Positions 1-9,106 of a DNA stretch of 64,000 nucleotides are shown here, piece after piece. The notes under the pieces were generated by a model. The model searched no databases and was not told the DNA's origin. It saw only the letters and a list, made by a program, of their open reading frames with translations. The stretch lies in the NCBI RefSeq assembly GCF_013433315.1, contig NZ_WXVV01000028.1, positions 28,465-92,464 on the forward strand. The letters are read 5' to 3'. Position 1 is the first letter of the stretch. Each line of letters begins with the position of its first letter. Origin of the DNA: Pseudomonas crudilactis. GTDB taxonomy: Bacteria > Pseudomonadota > Gammaproteobacteria > Pseudomonadales > Pseudomonadaceae. Both the position numbers and the translations under genes were made by a program.

Positions 1-579
1 ACCACGGTGGGCCGCGCGGGCAGCGACACGGATGTCGGTGATGTTCGGCGTCAGTTTGACGATCACCGGCAGGGAGCAATAGGTCTTGCACCAGCGCGTC
101 ACCTGCTCGACGTACTCCGGCACCTGACCGACCGCCGCGCCCATGCCACGTTCAGGCATGCCGTGCGGGCAACCGAAATTCAGCTCGATACCGTCAGCGC
201 CGGTGGCTTCGACCAGCGGCAGGATGTGTTTCCACGACTCCTCGACGCACGGCACCATCAGCGAAACGATCAGCGCGCGGTCCGGCCAGTCCTTCTTCAC
301 CTGAGTGATTTCGCGCAGGTTGATTTCCAGCGAACGGTCGGTGATCAGCTCGATGTTGTTGATGCCGAGCACTTCACGGTTGTTGCCGTAATGCGCGGAG
401 TAACGCGACGACACGTTGACCGCCGCCGGATCCTCTCCGAGGGTTTTCCAGACCACGCCACCCCAGCCCGCTTCGAAGGCGCGGACGACGTTGTAAGCCT
501 TGTCGGTGGGTGGCGCAGAGGCCAGCCAGAACGGATTCGGCGCTTTGATGCCAGCGAAGACAATCGACAGATCGGCCAT
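1..579 (-). CDS. preA: NAD-dependent dihydropyrimidine dehydrogenase subunit PreA (partial)
   Basis: Only the N-terminal 193 codons are inside the window; the gene runs off the left edge. The protein is the FMN-binding dihydroorotate-dehydrogenase-like half of bacterial dihydropyrimidine dehydrogenase, which reduces uracil and thymine as the first step of reductive pyrimidine breakdown. Visible family features are the N-terminal FAGIKAPNPFWLASAPP segment and the ELNFGCPHGMPERGMG substrate/FMN loop with its cysteine. Its ATG follows the preT stop codon with no gap (TAAATG), so the two are translationally coupled. The C-terminal ferredoxin-type cysteines expected for PreA lie outside the window and cannot be checked. 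Confidence 0.95.
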   Translation of the reverse strand, partial: MADLSIVFAGIKAPNPFWLASAPPTDKAYNVVRAFEAGWGGVVWKTLGEDPAAVNVSSRYSAHYGNNREVLGINNIELITDRSLEINLREITQVKKDWPDRALIVSLMVPCVEESWKHILPLVEATGADGIELNFGCPHGMPERGMGAAVGQVPEYVEQVTRWCKTYCSLPVIVKLTPNITDIRVAARAAHRG

Positions 580-1947
580 TTACGCAGCCTCCACGTTAAG
601 CATCAGTTGAGCATTGATCGCCTCGGCGGCGCGTTTGCCGTGCTGCACGGCTTGCACGGTGAGGTCCTGATCGAGGCTGGTGCAGTCGCCGCCGGCATAC
701 ACGCCGGGGATGCTGGTGCGCAGGTTTTCATCGACGTCGATGCGTTCGCCCTGACGCTTGAGTTCGCGGGCCAGCGGGTCGGCGAGGGTGCTGCCATCGA
801 ACGCCTGGCCGATGGCCTTGAAGATCGCATCGGCGGCCAGTTCGAAGGTCTCGCCGGTGGTTTGCAGGCGACCGTCGACCAGATCGGTGCGGGCGAAACG
901 CATGCCGCGCACCTGGCCCTGAGCGTCGAGCAGGACTTCTTCAGGTTGTGCCCAGGTCAGCAGGCGCACCTGATTGGCTTTGGCGATGTCTTGTTCATGG
1001 CCGGTGGCGCCCATGTCGGCGGCGCCACGGCGATACACCAGATTGACTTCGCGGGCTCCGAGGCGGGCCATTTGCACGGCCATGTCGATCGCGGTGTTGC
1101 CGGCGCCGAGGACGATGCAGTGTTCGGCCAGTGGCAGTTGCGTGAGGTCATCGGCCTGGCGCAATTCGCGGATGTAATCGGTCGCAGCGAGCAAGCCTGG
1201 GGCATCTTCGTGGGGCAGGCCAAGTTGTTTGCTGGCGCTGAGGCCGAGGCCGAGGAACACCGCGTCGAACTGTTGATGCAGTTCACTCAGCGTCAGATTC
1301 TCGCCGAGTTTTTGCCCATGACGAATTTCGATGCCGCCGATTTGCAGGAGGAAATCCAGTTCCTTCTGCGCGTAGTCGTCGACCAGTTTGTACTTGGCGA
1401 TTCCGTACTCATTGAGGCCGCCAGCCTTCTCCCGTGCTTCGAAAATCACCACGTCGTGGCCGTGCATGGCACTGCGGTGGGCGCAGGACAAACCGGCCGG
1501 CCCGGCACCGACCACGGCGATACGTTTGCCGGTGGCGGCGGCGCGCTGGAACGGATGTTCGCTGAAGTGTGCATTGTCGACGGCGTAGCGTTGCAGCAGG
1601 CCGATCAGCACCGGTGCGCATTCGTGAGCGTTGTTACGCACGCAGGCTTGCTGGCAAAGGATCTCGGTTGGACAGACTCGGGCGCAACTGCCACCGAGGA
1701 TGTTCGCCGAGAGGATTTTCTGCGCCGCACCGGGGACGTTGTCCTGGTGAATATTGCGGATGAACGACGGGATATCGATCTCGCTCGGGCACGCATTCAC
1801 GCAGGGCGCGTCGTAGCAATACAGGCAGCGCGAGGCTTCCAGATGCGCTTGCCGATCGTTGAGCGGCGGCGCCAGATCGGTGAAATGCCCGGCGAGGGCG
1901 GCCGCGCTTTCGTGCGGGTGGGGGAGATGGTTCAGGGTCTCGATCAC
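580..1947 (-). CDS. preT: Dihydropyrimidine dehydrogenase subunit PreT, Fe-S/FAD/NAD oxidoreductase
   Basis: 455 aa. PreT takes electrons from NAD(P)H through FAD and Fe-S clusters and passes them to PreA. The N-terminus carries the cysteine-rich GltD-type region (CLYCYDAPCVNACP and CARVCPTEILCQQAC, about residues 41-105). A first Rossmann motif GAGPAGLSCA (about 145) binds FAD and a second, GAGNTAIDMAV (about 280), binds the nicotinamide cofactor. The C-terminal GGDCT is typical of the family. It is the first gene of preT-preA and is followed immediately by preA. Glutamate synthase small subunit is a homologous alternative, but the preA neighbour settles the call. Confidence 0.95.
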   Translation of the reverse strand: MIETLNHLPHPHESAAALAGHFTDLAPPLNDRQAHLEASRCLYCYDAPCVNACPSEIDIPSFIRNIHQDNVPGAAQKILSANILGGSCARVCPTEILCQQACVRNNAHECAPVLIGLLQRYAVDNAHFSEHPFQRAAATGKRIAVVGAGPAGLSCAHRSAMHGHDVVIFEAREKAGGLNEYGIAKYKLVDDYAQKELDFLLQIGGIEIRHGQKLGENLTLSELHQQFDAVFLGLGLSASKQLGLPHEDAPGLLAATDYIRELRQADDLTQLPLAEHCIVLGAGNTAIDMAVQMARLGAREVNLVYRRGAADMGATGHEQDIAKANQVRLLTWAQPEEVLLDAQGQVRGMRFARTDLVDGRLQTTGETFELAADAIFKAIGQAFDGSTLADPLARELKRQGERIDVDENLRTSIPGVYAGGDCTSLDQDLTVQAVQHGKRAAEAINAQLMLNVEAA

Positions 1948-2020
1948 GGTTTATGGCCTCACGGTTATTTGAGGTGCTGCCTCTGATGGGCATTGGTTTT
2001 TGTGTTGCCTGGACTAGCCT

Positions 2021-2088
2021 CTTCGCGAGCAAGCTCGCTCCTACAGGGGAATGCATTTCAAATGTGGGAGCGAGCTTGCTCGCGAAGG
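2021..2088. repeat. REP pair (REPIN), gene gap preT-hydA
   Basis: Two inverted copies of the palindromic REP core (CGCGAGCAAGCTCGCTCC and its complement) about 68 bp end to end, separated by a short spacer. It lies upstream of preT, between it and the hydA stop. The same element recurs at many gene boundaries of the window. Confidence 0.9.
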
Positions 2089-2103
2089 CCGAAGGCCTGG
2101 ATT

Positions 2104-3543
2104 TCAGCGTTTCACAGCAGTGGGCCGGTGCATCTCAGCCCGCTTGCTCAGCAAATCAAAAACCGCCGGATACGCCGGCCGTTCGATATACCGCCCGGCG
2201 CCACGCTCGGCGCGCAAATCACCATCGGCCCAGACCAGCCGGCCCTGGCTGACGGTATGGCTCGGCACGCCGCGCACGGTCTTGCCTTCGAAGATATTGA
2301 AGTCCACCTGCTGATGGTGGGTCTTGGCGGAAATGGTGCGGGTGCCTTGCGGGTCCCACAGCACCAGATCGGCATCGGCGCCGACGCGAATTGCACCTTT
2401 GCGCGGATAGAGATTGAAGATCTTCGCGGTGTTGGTGGAGGTGAGGGCGACGAAATCCTGCATCGATAAACGCCCGCTGTTGACGCCTTCGTCCCACAGC
2501 ACCGCCATGCGATCTTCGATGCCGGCGGTGCCATTGGGAATCTTGCTGAAGTCATCGCGCCCGGCGGCTTTTTGCTCGGCGCAGAAGCAGCAGTGGTCAG
2601 TCGCGGTGGTGTGCAGATTGCCGTTTTGCAGTCCGTGCCACAGCGCCTCTTGATGACCGCGCGGACGGAACGGCGGGCTCATCACGTAACCGGCAGCGGT
2701 CTGCCAGTCCGGGTGTTGATAGACGCTGTCATCGAGCAGCAAATGCCCGGCGAGGACTTCGCCATACACCGGTTGGCCCTTGCTGCGCGCATAGGTGATT
2801 TCGTCGAGGGCTTCTTTGGTCGAGACGTGCACCAGATACAGCGGCGTGCCGATGGTTTCGGCAATACGAATCGCCCGGCTCGCCGCTTCACCTTCAACCT
2901 GCGACGGCCGCGACAGCGGATGCGCTTCCGGCCCGGTGATGCCCTGGGCCATCAACTTGCGTTGCAAGTGATAAACCAGCTCGCCGTTTTCTGCGTGCAC
3001 GGTCGGCACCGCGCCGAGTTCCAGGCAACGTTCGAAACTCGCCACCAGTGTGTCGTCGGCGGCCATGATCGCATTCTTGTAAGCCATGAAGTGTTTGAAG
3101 CTGTTGATGCCGTGATGGCTGACCAGCTCGGCCATCTCCTCACGCACCTGTTCGCTCCACCAGGTGATCGCAACGTGGAAGCCATAGTCGGAAGCGGACT
3201 TTTCCGCCCAGCCGCGCCACTGATGAAACGCCTCCATCAGCGACTGCTGCGGATTGGGAATTACAAAGTCGATGATCGATGTGGTGCCGCCGGCCAGACC
3301 GGCCGCCGTGCCACTGTAGAAATCCTCACTGGCCACAGTGCCCATGAAGGGGAGTTGCATGTGGGTGTGCGGATCGATGCCGCCGGGCATCAGGTATTGG
3401 CCGCTGCCGTCGAGTACTTCGGCGCCGGCGGGAATATCAAGGTTTTCACCGATGGCTTTGATCACGCCGTCGGCGCAATAGACGTCGGCGCGATAACTTT
3501 CATCATGGGTAACAACGGTGGCGCCACGGATCAACAGAGACAT
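2104..3543 (-). CDS. hydA: Dihydropyrimidinase (D-hydantoinase)
   Basis: 479 aa, the usual length. Cyclic amidohydrolase that opens dihydrouracil or dihydrothymine to N-carbamoyl-beta-amino acids, the second step of reductive pyrimidine catabolism. All metal ligands are visible: HTH in GGIDPHTHMQLP (about residue 60), the carbamylated lysine in SFKHFMAYKN (about 150), histidines in VHAENGE (about 183) and LVHVSTKEA (about 239), and the aspartate in TTATDHCC (about 316). It reads in the same direction as preT-preA across a REP pair and belongs to the same pathway. Confidence 0.95.
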   Translation of the reverse strand: MSLLIRGATVVTHDESYRADVYCADGVIKAIGENLDIPAGAEVLDGSGQYLMPGGIDPHTHMQLPFMGTVASEDFYSGTAAGLAGGTTSIIDFVIPNPQQSLMEAFHQWRGWAEKSASDYGFHVAITWWSEQVREEMAELVSHHGINSFKHFMAYKNAIMAADDTLVASFERCLELGAVPTVHAENGELVYHLQRKLMAQGITGPEAHPLSRPSQVEGEAASRAIRIAETIGTPLYLVHVSTKEALDEITYARSKGQPVYGEVLAGHLLLDDSVYQHPDWQTAAGYVMSPPFRPRGHQEALWHGLQNGNLHTTATDHCCFCAEQKAAGRDDFSKIPNGTAGIEDRMAVLWDEGVNSGRLSMQDFVALTSTNTAKIFNLYPRKGAIRVGADADLVLWDPQGTRTISAKTHHQQVDFNIFEGKTVRGVPSHTVSQGRLVWADGDLRAERGAGRYIERPAYPAVFDLLSKRAEMHRPTAVKR

Positions 3544-4168
3544 TCCGAGTTCCTCGCAGGCATTGACCGACTTGTGTCGGTTCTAGATGTTTTATTGATG
3601 TACAGCGTTGCAGAGCGTATTCCTGTCAGCGCTGTCAGGAATAGAAACTAGTCGCAGATTTGCAATAGATCAAGATTATTTTTTATAAGCTTATGACTGT
3701 TTTAAGTGTATGAAAAATAACGATAAAAACATCAAATCACCAAAATGGTGAGGCTGCTCACCATTTTGACGCACTTGACAGGATGGAAATATGAGCAAGA
3801 TTTCCTATGTGAAATCAGCCGCTTGAAGTTGAGCTGCGGTTGCTCGCTCACGATGAAAATAAATGCAGTGCACCAGATTGAGTCCTGTCTGTTCGGACAA
3901 CTTGGCAGGTGTTTAGCCTGAGCACCCAGACAAGTTTCCGCGAACTCATCCGGTGAATAATTAAAACTGATTAATATCAGAAAGTTGCAAAGCGTTTAAC
4001 GCTCGGCCCGATGCGCAAGCGGGGCACCCGGCACGTTTATTGATGCCGCCGCTGACACCATGGCCGGTGCACGAAAGTTGTCAGTTCCTCCGGCCATCGT
4101 CCGGCTGCACCTGTGTGTGCAAGCCGCCTGATGAGCAGAAAAATAATCAGAAGAACAGTGGAGCGGCC
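3544..4168. promoter_or_regulatory. Divergent control region hydA / NCS1 permease, with perfect palindrome
   Basis: 625 bp without a convincing gene between two divergent genes of the pathway. An AT-rich stretch spans about 3655-3740. At 3742-3767 there is a perfect 11-bp inverted repeat with a 4-nt centre (AAAATGGTGAG, GCTG, CTCACCATTTT). It lacks a following T run, so an operator is more likely than a terminator. No regulator gene for the locus is present in the window. Promoter positions are inferred, not seen. Confidence 0.55.
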
Positions 4169-5653
4169 ATGCAACAGATCAGATCGCAAGTGACCGAGCG
4201 CGACGGCTTGTTCGAGCTTGAAGCCGGTAGCGACGTCCTCGACAGTCCCCGTTACAACCACGACATGGCACCGACCAAGGTGCGCGAACGAACCTGGAAC
4301 AAATGGCACATCACCGCGCTGTGGGTCGGCATGTCGATCTGCGTGCCGACCTACACCCTCGGCGGCGTACTCACCGCTTACTTTGGCCTGACGGTCGGTG
4401 AAGCGCTGTTGGCGATTCTGTTCGCCAACATCATCGTGCTGATTCCGCTGACACTTAACGCTTTCCCCGGCACCAAGTACGGCATCCCGTTTCCGGTGTT
4501 GCTGCGCTCGTCGTTCGGCATTCTCGGCTCCAACGTGCCGTGCCTGATTCGCGCACTGGTGGCGTGTGGCTGGTTCGGCATTCAGACGATGTTTGGCGGG
4601 CTGGCGATTCACCTGTTTCTCGGTTCGGTGTTCGAGGGCTGGAAATCCCTCGGCGGCACGGGGGAGGTGATCGGTTTCATGGTGTTCTGGGCGCTGAACC
4701 TGTGGGTGGTGATTCGTGGCGCCGAGTCGATCAAGTGGCTGGAAACGTTGTCGGCACCGCTGCTGGTGGCGGTCGGCATCGGTCTGCTGGTGTGGGCGAT
4801 GCCTAATGTGTCGATGAGCGAATTGATGGCGATCCCGGCCAAACGCCCGGAAGGCGCGAGTGTGGTCAGTTACTTCGCCGCCGGGCTGACGGCGATGGTT
4901 GGCTTTTGGGCCACGTTGTCGCTGAACATTCCGGACTTCAGCCGTTATGCCAAGAGCCAGAAAGATCAAATCCTCGGGCAAATTTTCGGCCTGCCACTGA
5001 CGATGTTTCTGTTCGCCTCCCTCGGTGTGATCATGACCGCCGCGTCTGTGAAGCTTGTCGGTGTGACCGTTTCTGATCCGGTTAGCCTGATCGGCCATAT
5101 CCAGAGTCCGGTGTGGGTGGCGGTGGCGATGGCGTTGATCATCATCGCCACGCTGTCGACTAACACCGCCGCCAATATCGTCTCACCGACCAACGACTTC
5201 CAGAACATCGCACCCAAGGTCATCAATCGCACCAAAGCGGTGTTGCTGACCGGGGTTGTCGGGTTGGCGTTGATGGGCCATGAACTGCTGAAAAAACTCG
5301 GCCTGATCGTTTCCGATGTCAGCCTGGAAACCGTGTATTCCAATTGGCTGCTCGGTTATTCAAGCCTGCTCGGACCGATCGCCGGGATCATGGTGGTGGA
5401 CTATTTCCTGATCAAGAAACAGCAACTGGACCTCGCCGGGCTTTACCGCGACGACGTCTATCCGGCATGGAACTGGGCCGGTTTTGTTGCGTTTGGCGTA
5501 CCGGTGGTGTTGACCGTGATGTCGCTGGGCAGCGATGCGTTCAGCTGGTTTTACAGCTATGGCTGGTTCACCGGCTCGGCGCTGGGCGGGATTATTTATT
5601 ACGGGTTGTGCGTGATGCGTGCTAGTCCGTCAGTAGCGAAATCTGCGGTGTGA
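4169..5653 (+). CDS. NCS1 family nucleobase:cation symporter
   Basis: 494 aa from the chosen ATG; an upstream in-frame start at 4040 would add an unconvincing basic, Cys-rich tail. About twelve hydrophobic segments are visible, with NCS1 hallmarks such as WVGMSICVPTYTLGG near the first membrane helix, GTKYGIPFPVLLRSSFG, and NIPDFSRYAKS (about residue 254). It probably imports uracil, thymine, dihydropyrimidines or hydantoins across the inner membrane. It is divergent from the dihydropyrimidinase and followed by the amidohydrolase, so it is the uptake arm of the pathway. Substrate cannot be fixed from sequence; an allantoin or hydantoin permease is possible. Confidence 0.9.
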   Translation: MQQIRSQVTERDGLFELEAGSDVLDSPRYNHDMAPTKVRERTWNKWHITALWVGMSICVPTYTLGGVLTAYFGLTVGEALLAILFANIIVLIPLTLNAFPGTKYGIPFPVLLRSSFGILGSNVPCLIRALVACGWFGIQTMFGGLAIHLFLGSVFEGWKSLGGTGEVIGFMVFWALNLWVVIRGAESIKWLETLSAPLLVAVGIGLLVWAMPNVSMSELMAIPAKRPEGASVVSYFAAGLTAMVGFWATLSLNIPDFSRYAKSQKDQILGQIFGLPLTMFLFASLGVIMTAASVKLVGVTVSDPVSLIGHIQSPVWVAVAMALIIIATLSTNTAANIVSPTNDFQNIAPKVINRTKAVLLTGVVGLALMGHELLKKLGLIVSDVSLETVYSNWLLGYSSLLGPIAGIMVVDYFLIKKQQLDLAGLYRDDVYPAWNWAGFVAFGVPVVLTVMSLGSDAFSWFYSYGWFTGSALGGIIYYGLCVMRASPSVAKSAV

Positions 5654-5662
5654 ATGCAGGCC

Positions 5663-5730
5663 TCTTCGCGAGCAAGCTCGCTCCCACAGGAGTACGCATT
5701 CCAAATGTGGGAGCGAGCTTGCTCGCGAAG
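5663..5730. repeat. REP pair (REPIN)
   Basis: Inverted pair of the same REP core, nearly identical in spacing to the copy at 2021-2088. It lies between the NCS1 permease and the M20 amidohydrolase, which read in the same direction. Confidence 0.9.
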
Positions 5731-5797
5731 ATGGCCTCACTTGCGGCAGAGATGTATCTGAAGAAACTCATAAGAAAAGCAGCCTGAGGAGATCCCC

Positions 5798-7081
5798 ATG
5801 AACGCAGCCGTAGACGTTCTGCAATCAACCCATCAGCACATCAACCGCGATCGCTTGTGGGCGTCGCTCATGGAACTGGCCAAACTCGGCGCGACGGTCA
5901 AGGGCGGGGTCTGTCGCCTGGCCCTCACTGACCTCGACCGCCAGGCCCGCGACCTCTTCGTGCAGTGGTGCAAGGACGCCGGGTGCAGCGTCACGGTCGA
6001 TGAAGTCGGCAACATCTTCGCCCGTCGCCCCGGGCGCAATCCGAATCTGCCACCGGTGATGACCGGCAGCCACATCGACACCCAACCCACCGGCGGCAAG
6101 TTCGACGGCTGCTTCGGCGTGCTCGCCGGCGTCGAAGTTCTGCGCACCCTCAACGACCTCAAAGTGGAAACCGAAGCACCGCTGGAAGTAGTGGTCTGGA
6201 CCAACGAAGAAGGCTCACGATTCGCTCCGTGCATGATGGGCTCCGGGGTGTTTGCGGAGAAATTCACCCTCGAAGAAACCCTCGCCAAAGTCGATGCCGA
6301 CGGCGTCACCGTTGGCGAAGCGCTGAACGCCATTGGTTACGCGGGTCCGCGTAAAGTCAGCGGGCACAAGGTCGGCGCCTATTTCGAAGCTCACATCGAA
6401 CAAGGCCCGATCCTCGAAGACGAGCAGAAAACCATCGGCGTGGTGCTCGGCGCGCTGGGTCAAAAGTGGTTCGACCTCAAGCTGCGCGGCGTCGAGGCGC
6501 ATGCCGGCCCGACGCCGATGCACCTGCGCAAAGATGCACTGGTCGGCGCCTCGGTGATCGTCGGTGCGGTCAACCGCGCGGCCCTCGGTCACCAGCCGCA
6601 TGCCTGCGGCACCGTCGGCTGCCTGCAAGCCTATCCGGGCTCGCGCAACGTCATCCCCGGCGAAGTGCGCATGACTCTCGACTTCCGTCATTTGCAACCG
6701 GCGCGTCTGGACTCGATGATCGCTGAGGTGAAGCAAGTCATCGACGCCACCTGCGAAGAACACGGCCTGACTTATGAACTGACCCCTACCGCGGACTTCC
6801 CGCCGCTGTACTTCGAAAAAGGCTGTGTGGAAGCGGTGCGCAGCGCAGCAAAAGGGCTTGGCTTGTCGAATATGGACATCGTCAGCGGCGCCGGACATGA
6901 CGCGATTTTCCTCGCCGAACTCGGCCCGGCCGGGATGATCTTCGTGCCATGCGAGGGCGGCATCAGCCACAACGAAATCGAGAACGCCGCGCCGGATGAT
7001 CTGGCGGCGGGATGTGCGGTGTTGTTGCGGGCGATGCTGGCGGCTTCGGCGATGGTCGCGGGAGGACAGCGGGCGGCTTGA
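5798..7081 (+). CDS. M20-family N-carbamoyl amidohydrolase (beta-ureidopropionase type)
   Basis: 427 aa. Zinc-dependent hydrolase that would release ammonia and CO2 from N-carbamoyl-beta-alanine, the last step of pyrimidine reduction. The metal-binding segments of the family are present: GSHIDTQPTGGKFDG (about residue 88), TNEEGSRF (about 132), HIEQGP (about 198), AHAGPTPM (about 231) and SGAGHDA near the C-terminus. A clear GAGGAGA ribosome site lies before the ATG. Homologues also act on N-carbamoyl-L-amino acids or allantoate; the preT-preA and dihydropyrimidinase neighbours favour the ureidopropionase role, which is inference. Confidence 0.88.
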   Translation: MNAAVDVLQSTHQHINRDRLWASLMELAKLGATVKGGVCRLALTDLDRQARDLFVQWCKDAGCSVTVDEVGNIFARRPGRNPNLPPVMTGSHIDTQPTGGKFDGCFGVLAGVEVLRTLNDLKVETEAPLEVVVWTNEEGSRFAPCMMGSGVFAEKFTLEETLAKVDADGVTVGEALNAIGYAGPRKVSGHKVGAYFEAHIEQGPILEDEQKTIGVVLGALGQKWFDLKLRGVEAHAGPTPMHLRKDALVGASVIVGAVNRAALGHQPHACGTVGCLQAYPGSRNVIPGEVRMTLDFRHLQPARLDSMIAEVKQVIDATCEEHGLTYELTPTADFPPLYFEKGCVEAVRSAAKGLGLSNMDIVSGAGHDAIFLAELGPAGMIFVPCEGGISHNEIENAAPDDLAAGCAVLLRAMLAASAMVAGGQRAA

Positions 7082-7166
7082 AGATCAAAAGATCGTAGCC
7101 TTCGGCAACTCCTACGGGGAAACCATAAATCCTGTGCAGGAGCTGCCGGAGGCTGCGATCTTTTTG
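7082..7166. repeat. Long inverted hairpin repeat (GATCTTTTGATC family), degenerate copy
   Basis: Arms reading GATCAAAAGATCGTAGCCTT and its imperfect complement around an AT-rich loop. Better conserved copies sit at 20331-20415 and 40054-40139. It begins right after the stop codon of the amidohydrolase and may act as its transcription terminator. Confidence 0.75.
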
Positions 7167-7267
7167 CTGTCACCACAACGTCATGACTATGTGGCGGACC
7201 GCGATAGCCGTTGTATCGCCGTCAACGTTGCGCAAGGAATAGCTGAAACTGAAGCTTGTGCGACCAG

Positions 7268-8134
7268 TCACTGCGCACCAAACACCATCGTCCAGTAAAC
7301 CCCTTCATCACTGCGCGCCTCACTGGCAAATCCGGCACCAACCTGGGTAAACATCGGGTTCATCAGGTTGGCGCAATGCCCGGGACTGGCCAGCCATCCG
7401 GCCATGGCCTTGCCCGGTGAACTCTGCCCGGCGGCGATGTTTTCACCGATTTGCCGACCGCGATAGCCGGCCGCACGGGCGCGATCAGAGGGCAGGTCGC
7501 CGTCCGGGTCGCGGTGGGCGAAATAGTTGCCGTAAGCCATGGCTTTGCTGTGTCCCTGTGCGGCGGCGCCCAGCGCGGCGTTCCAGCTCAGCGGCCGGGC
7601 GGCGGCGAATCGCTGACGGCCGCACATCCGTGGCCGGGCGCGCGCGGCGTTGACCTCAGCGAGCAAAGCCTTGCCGACGCTGCGGTTATCGCCGACGCGA
7701 TGGTCGAGCACCGGTTGCGCCAACACCACTTGCCACTCATTGCGTGAACGACTGACGCCGATGTCCGCGTAGCTCGCATCCAGCAGCGCGGCGCAGTGCT
7801 CGTCTTGCAGCAGGTCGAAGGCCTCTTCGGCGTCCTCGGCTCCGATCACGCGAATACTGCGCACCGCGATGGCGGAATACCCGGACGACTTCAACGCTTC
7901 ACGCATGCCACCGGCGTAGCGATAACCAATCGGCAAGGCCAGGTTGGACTTCAGCGCCAACGGCGCCAGACGCTGCGCCGGGCGTCGATCGCAACGTTGC
8001 GGATGGGCACGATAGTCGTTGATGGCGGCCACCAGTTGCCGCTCCGCACCGGCATGGGCGGTTTCCGCGAACAGCGGCGAAAGGATCAGCAGGCACAGCG
8101 AAACGAAGCGAGACGAACGAACGGCGTGGCGCAT
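7268..8134 (-). CDS. Secreted CAP-domain (SCP/YkwD-like) protein
   Basis: 288 aa with an N-terminal signal peptide cleaving near AETAHA. The C-terminal half is a CAP domain: ALGAAAQGHSKAMAYGNYFAHRDPDG carries the conserved histidines, followed by GENIAAGQ (about 236) and WLASPGHCANLMNP (about 250). The N-terminal half also resembles a CAP-associated repeat starting AINDYRAHPQRC. Bacterial members are extracytoplasmic and mostly of unknown function. A paralogue of similar length (59558-60409) is in this same window. It lies downstream of the alpha/beta hydrolase on the same strand. Confidence 0.88.
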   Translation of the reverse strand: MRHAVRSSRFVSLCLLILSPLFAETAHAGAERQLVAAINDYRAHPQRCDRRPAQRLAPLALKSNLALPIGYRYAGGMREALKSSGYSAIAVRSIRVIGAEDAEEAFDLLQDEHCAALLDASYADIGVSRSRNEWQVVLAQPVLDHRVGDNRSVGKALLAEVNAARARPRMCGRQRFAAARPLSWNAALGAAAQGHSKAMAYGNYFAHRDPDGDLPSDRARAAGYRGRQIGENIAAGQSSPGKAMAGWLASPGHCANLMNPMFTQVGAGFASEARSDEGVYWTMVFGAQ

Positions 8135-8222
8135 GAGACGGGCAGCTCTGAAGAGGGACAGCGCAAAAGTTGAGTGAACCGCAGAAAGCGGCGCGAGTAG
8201 GACTGGGCTTTTTGGACTTGGT

Positions 8223-8993
8223 TCAGCGATTCAACACATTCCCCATCCACTGCAAATACTGCGCACGGTCGGAAATCGAGTTATGCCCCGAATCCGGCAC
8301 CACTCTGAGCAGTGCCACGCCTTGCGGGAAGTTCTCCAGCAAACGCTGCGTACTGGCGCGTGGAATCACCTCGTCGTCGCTGGCCGCGAGCAGCAGCGTC
8401 GGCACACGGATATGCGCGGCGTACTTGCCCGATTCAAAGCGATCCTTGAGCAACCACTTCACCGGCATCCACGGGTATTGCCGTGCCGCGATTTCTTCGA
8501 GGCTGTTGTAAGGCGTCACCAGAATCAGCTGTTGAACCGGTCGTTGGCTGGCCAGACGCACGGCGACGCCCGATCCCAGGCTGCGGCCAATCAGCGAAAC
8601 CTGCGGGTGGCTGGTGTACACCTGATCGAACAGCGCCAGCGCATCCTCGGCAATCGCTTCCTCAGACGGTGAACCACCGCTGCCACCAAAGCCGCGATAG
8701 TTGAGCAGATAGACCGCGTATTCAGGAAACGCCTCGGCAAACTCCGGCAGATTGCGCGAAACGTCCTCGGCATTGCCGCCAAAGTAGATCAGCGCCCGGG
8801 GCCCGACGCGCTCGCGGGTGATCACTGAAACCTGTGCGTCCGGCATCGACAGGGTCAGTTGTGAATCGGCGCTGGTGACGGCATTGGGCTGCGGAAAATA
8901 GATCATCGAACGCTGAAAAAAGAACAGCGCCGCGCACAGCACCAGGTATACGGCAACGATCAATGCGACGAGTGACATCAGGGTTCGGGACAT
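8223..8993 (-). CDS. Membrane-anchored alpha/beta hydrolase
   Basis: 256 aa. A single N-terminal hydrophobic helix (SLVALIVAVYLVLCAALFFF) would anchor it in the inner membrane, with the hydrolase domain outside. The nucleophile elbow is GRSLGSG (serine about residue 133), the oxyanion region is YFGGNAED and NYRGFGGSGG, the acid is probably Asp in ASDDEVIP, and the final histidine is in DSGHNS. This matches the ABHD12/13-like Bem46 group. The start was placed at the ATG just before the hydrophobic helix; a longer frame to 9089 would lose the N-terminal anchor position. Substrate unknown. Confidence 0.85.
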   Translation of the reverse strand: MSRTLMSLVALIVAVYLVLCAALFFFQRSMIYFPQPNAVTSADSQLTLSMPDAQVSVITRERVGPRALIYFGGNAEDVSRNLPEFAEAFPEYAVYLLNYRGFGGSGGSPSEEAIAEDALALFDQVYTSHPQVSLIGRSLGSGVAVRLASQRPVQQLILVTPYNSLEEIAARQYPWMPVKWLLKDRFESGKYAAHIRVPTLLLAASDDEVIPRASTQRLLENFPQGVALLRVVPDSGHNSISDRAQYLQWMGNVLNR

Positions 8994-9106
8994 TCGGCTA
9001 CTTTTAACGGGGTGTGAAGGGTTCGCTGTCGCAGTGTAGTCCAGCCCTGCCAGCGGATGCCCCATACACACAACAGGCAACAGATCCACGCAGCAGGAGA
9101 ACCAGC

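Noticed and set aside
7..1986. 659-codon plus-strand open frame opposite preT-preA
   Set aside because: It is the antisense shadow of two well-conserved genes; the translation is low-quality with no domain, and high GC content produces such frames commonly.
2572..3651. 359-codon plus-strand frame opposite hydA
   Set aside because: Antisense of the dihydropyrimidinase whose metal ligands are all in the minus frame; no ribosome site or domain.
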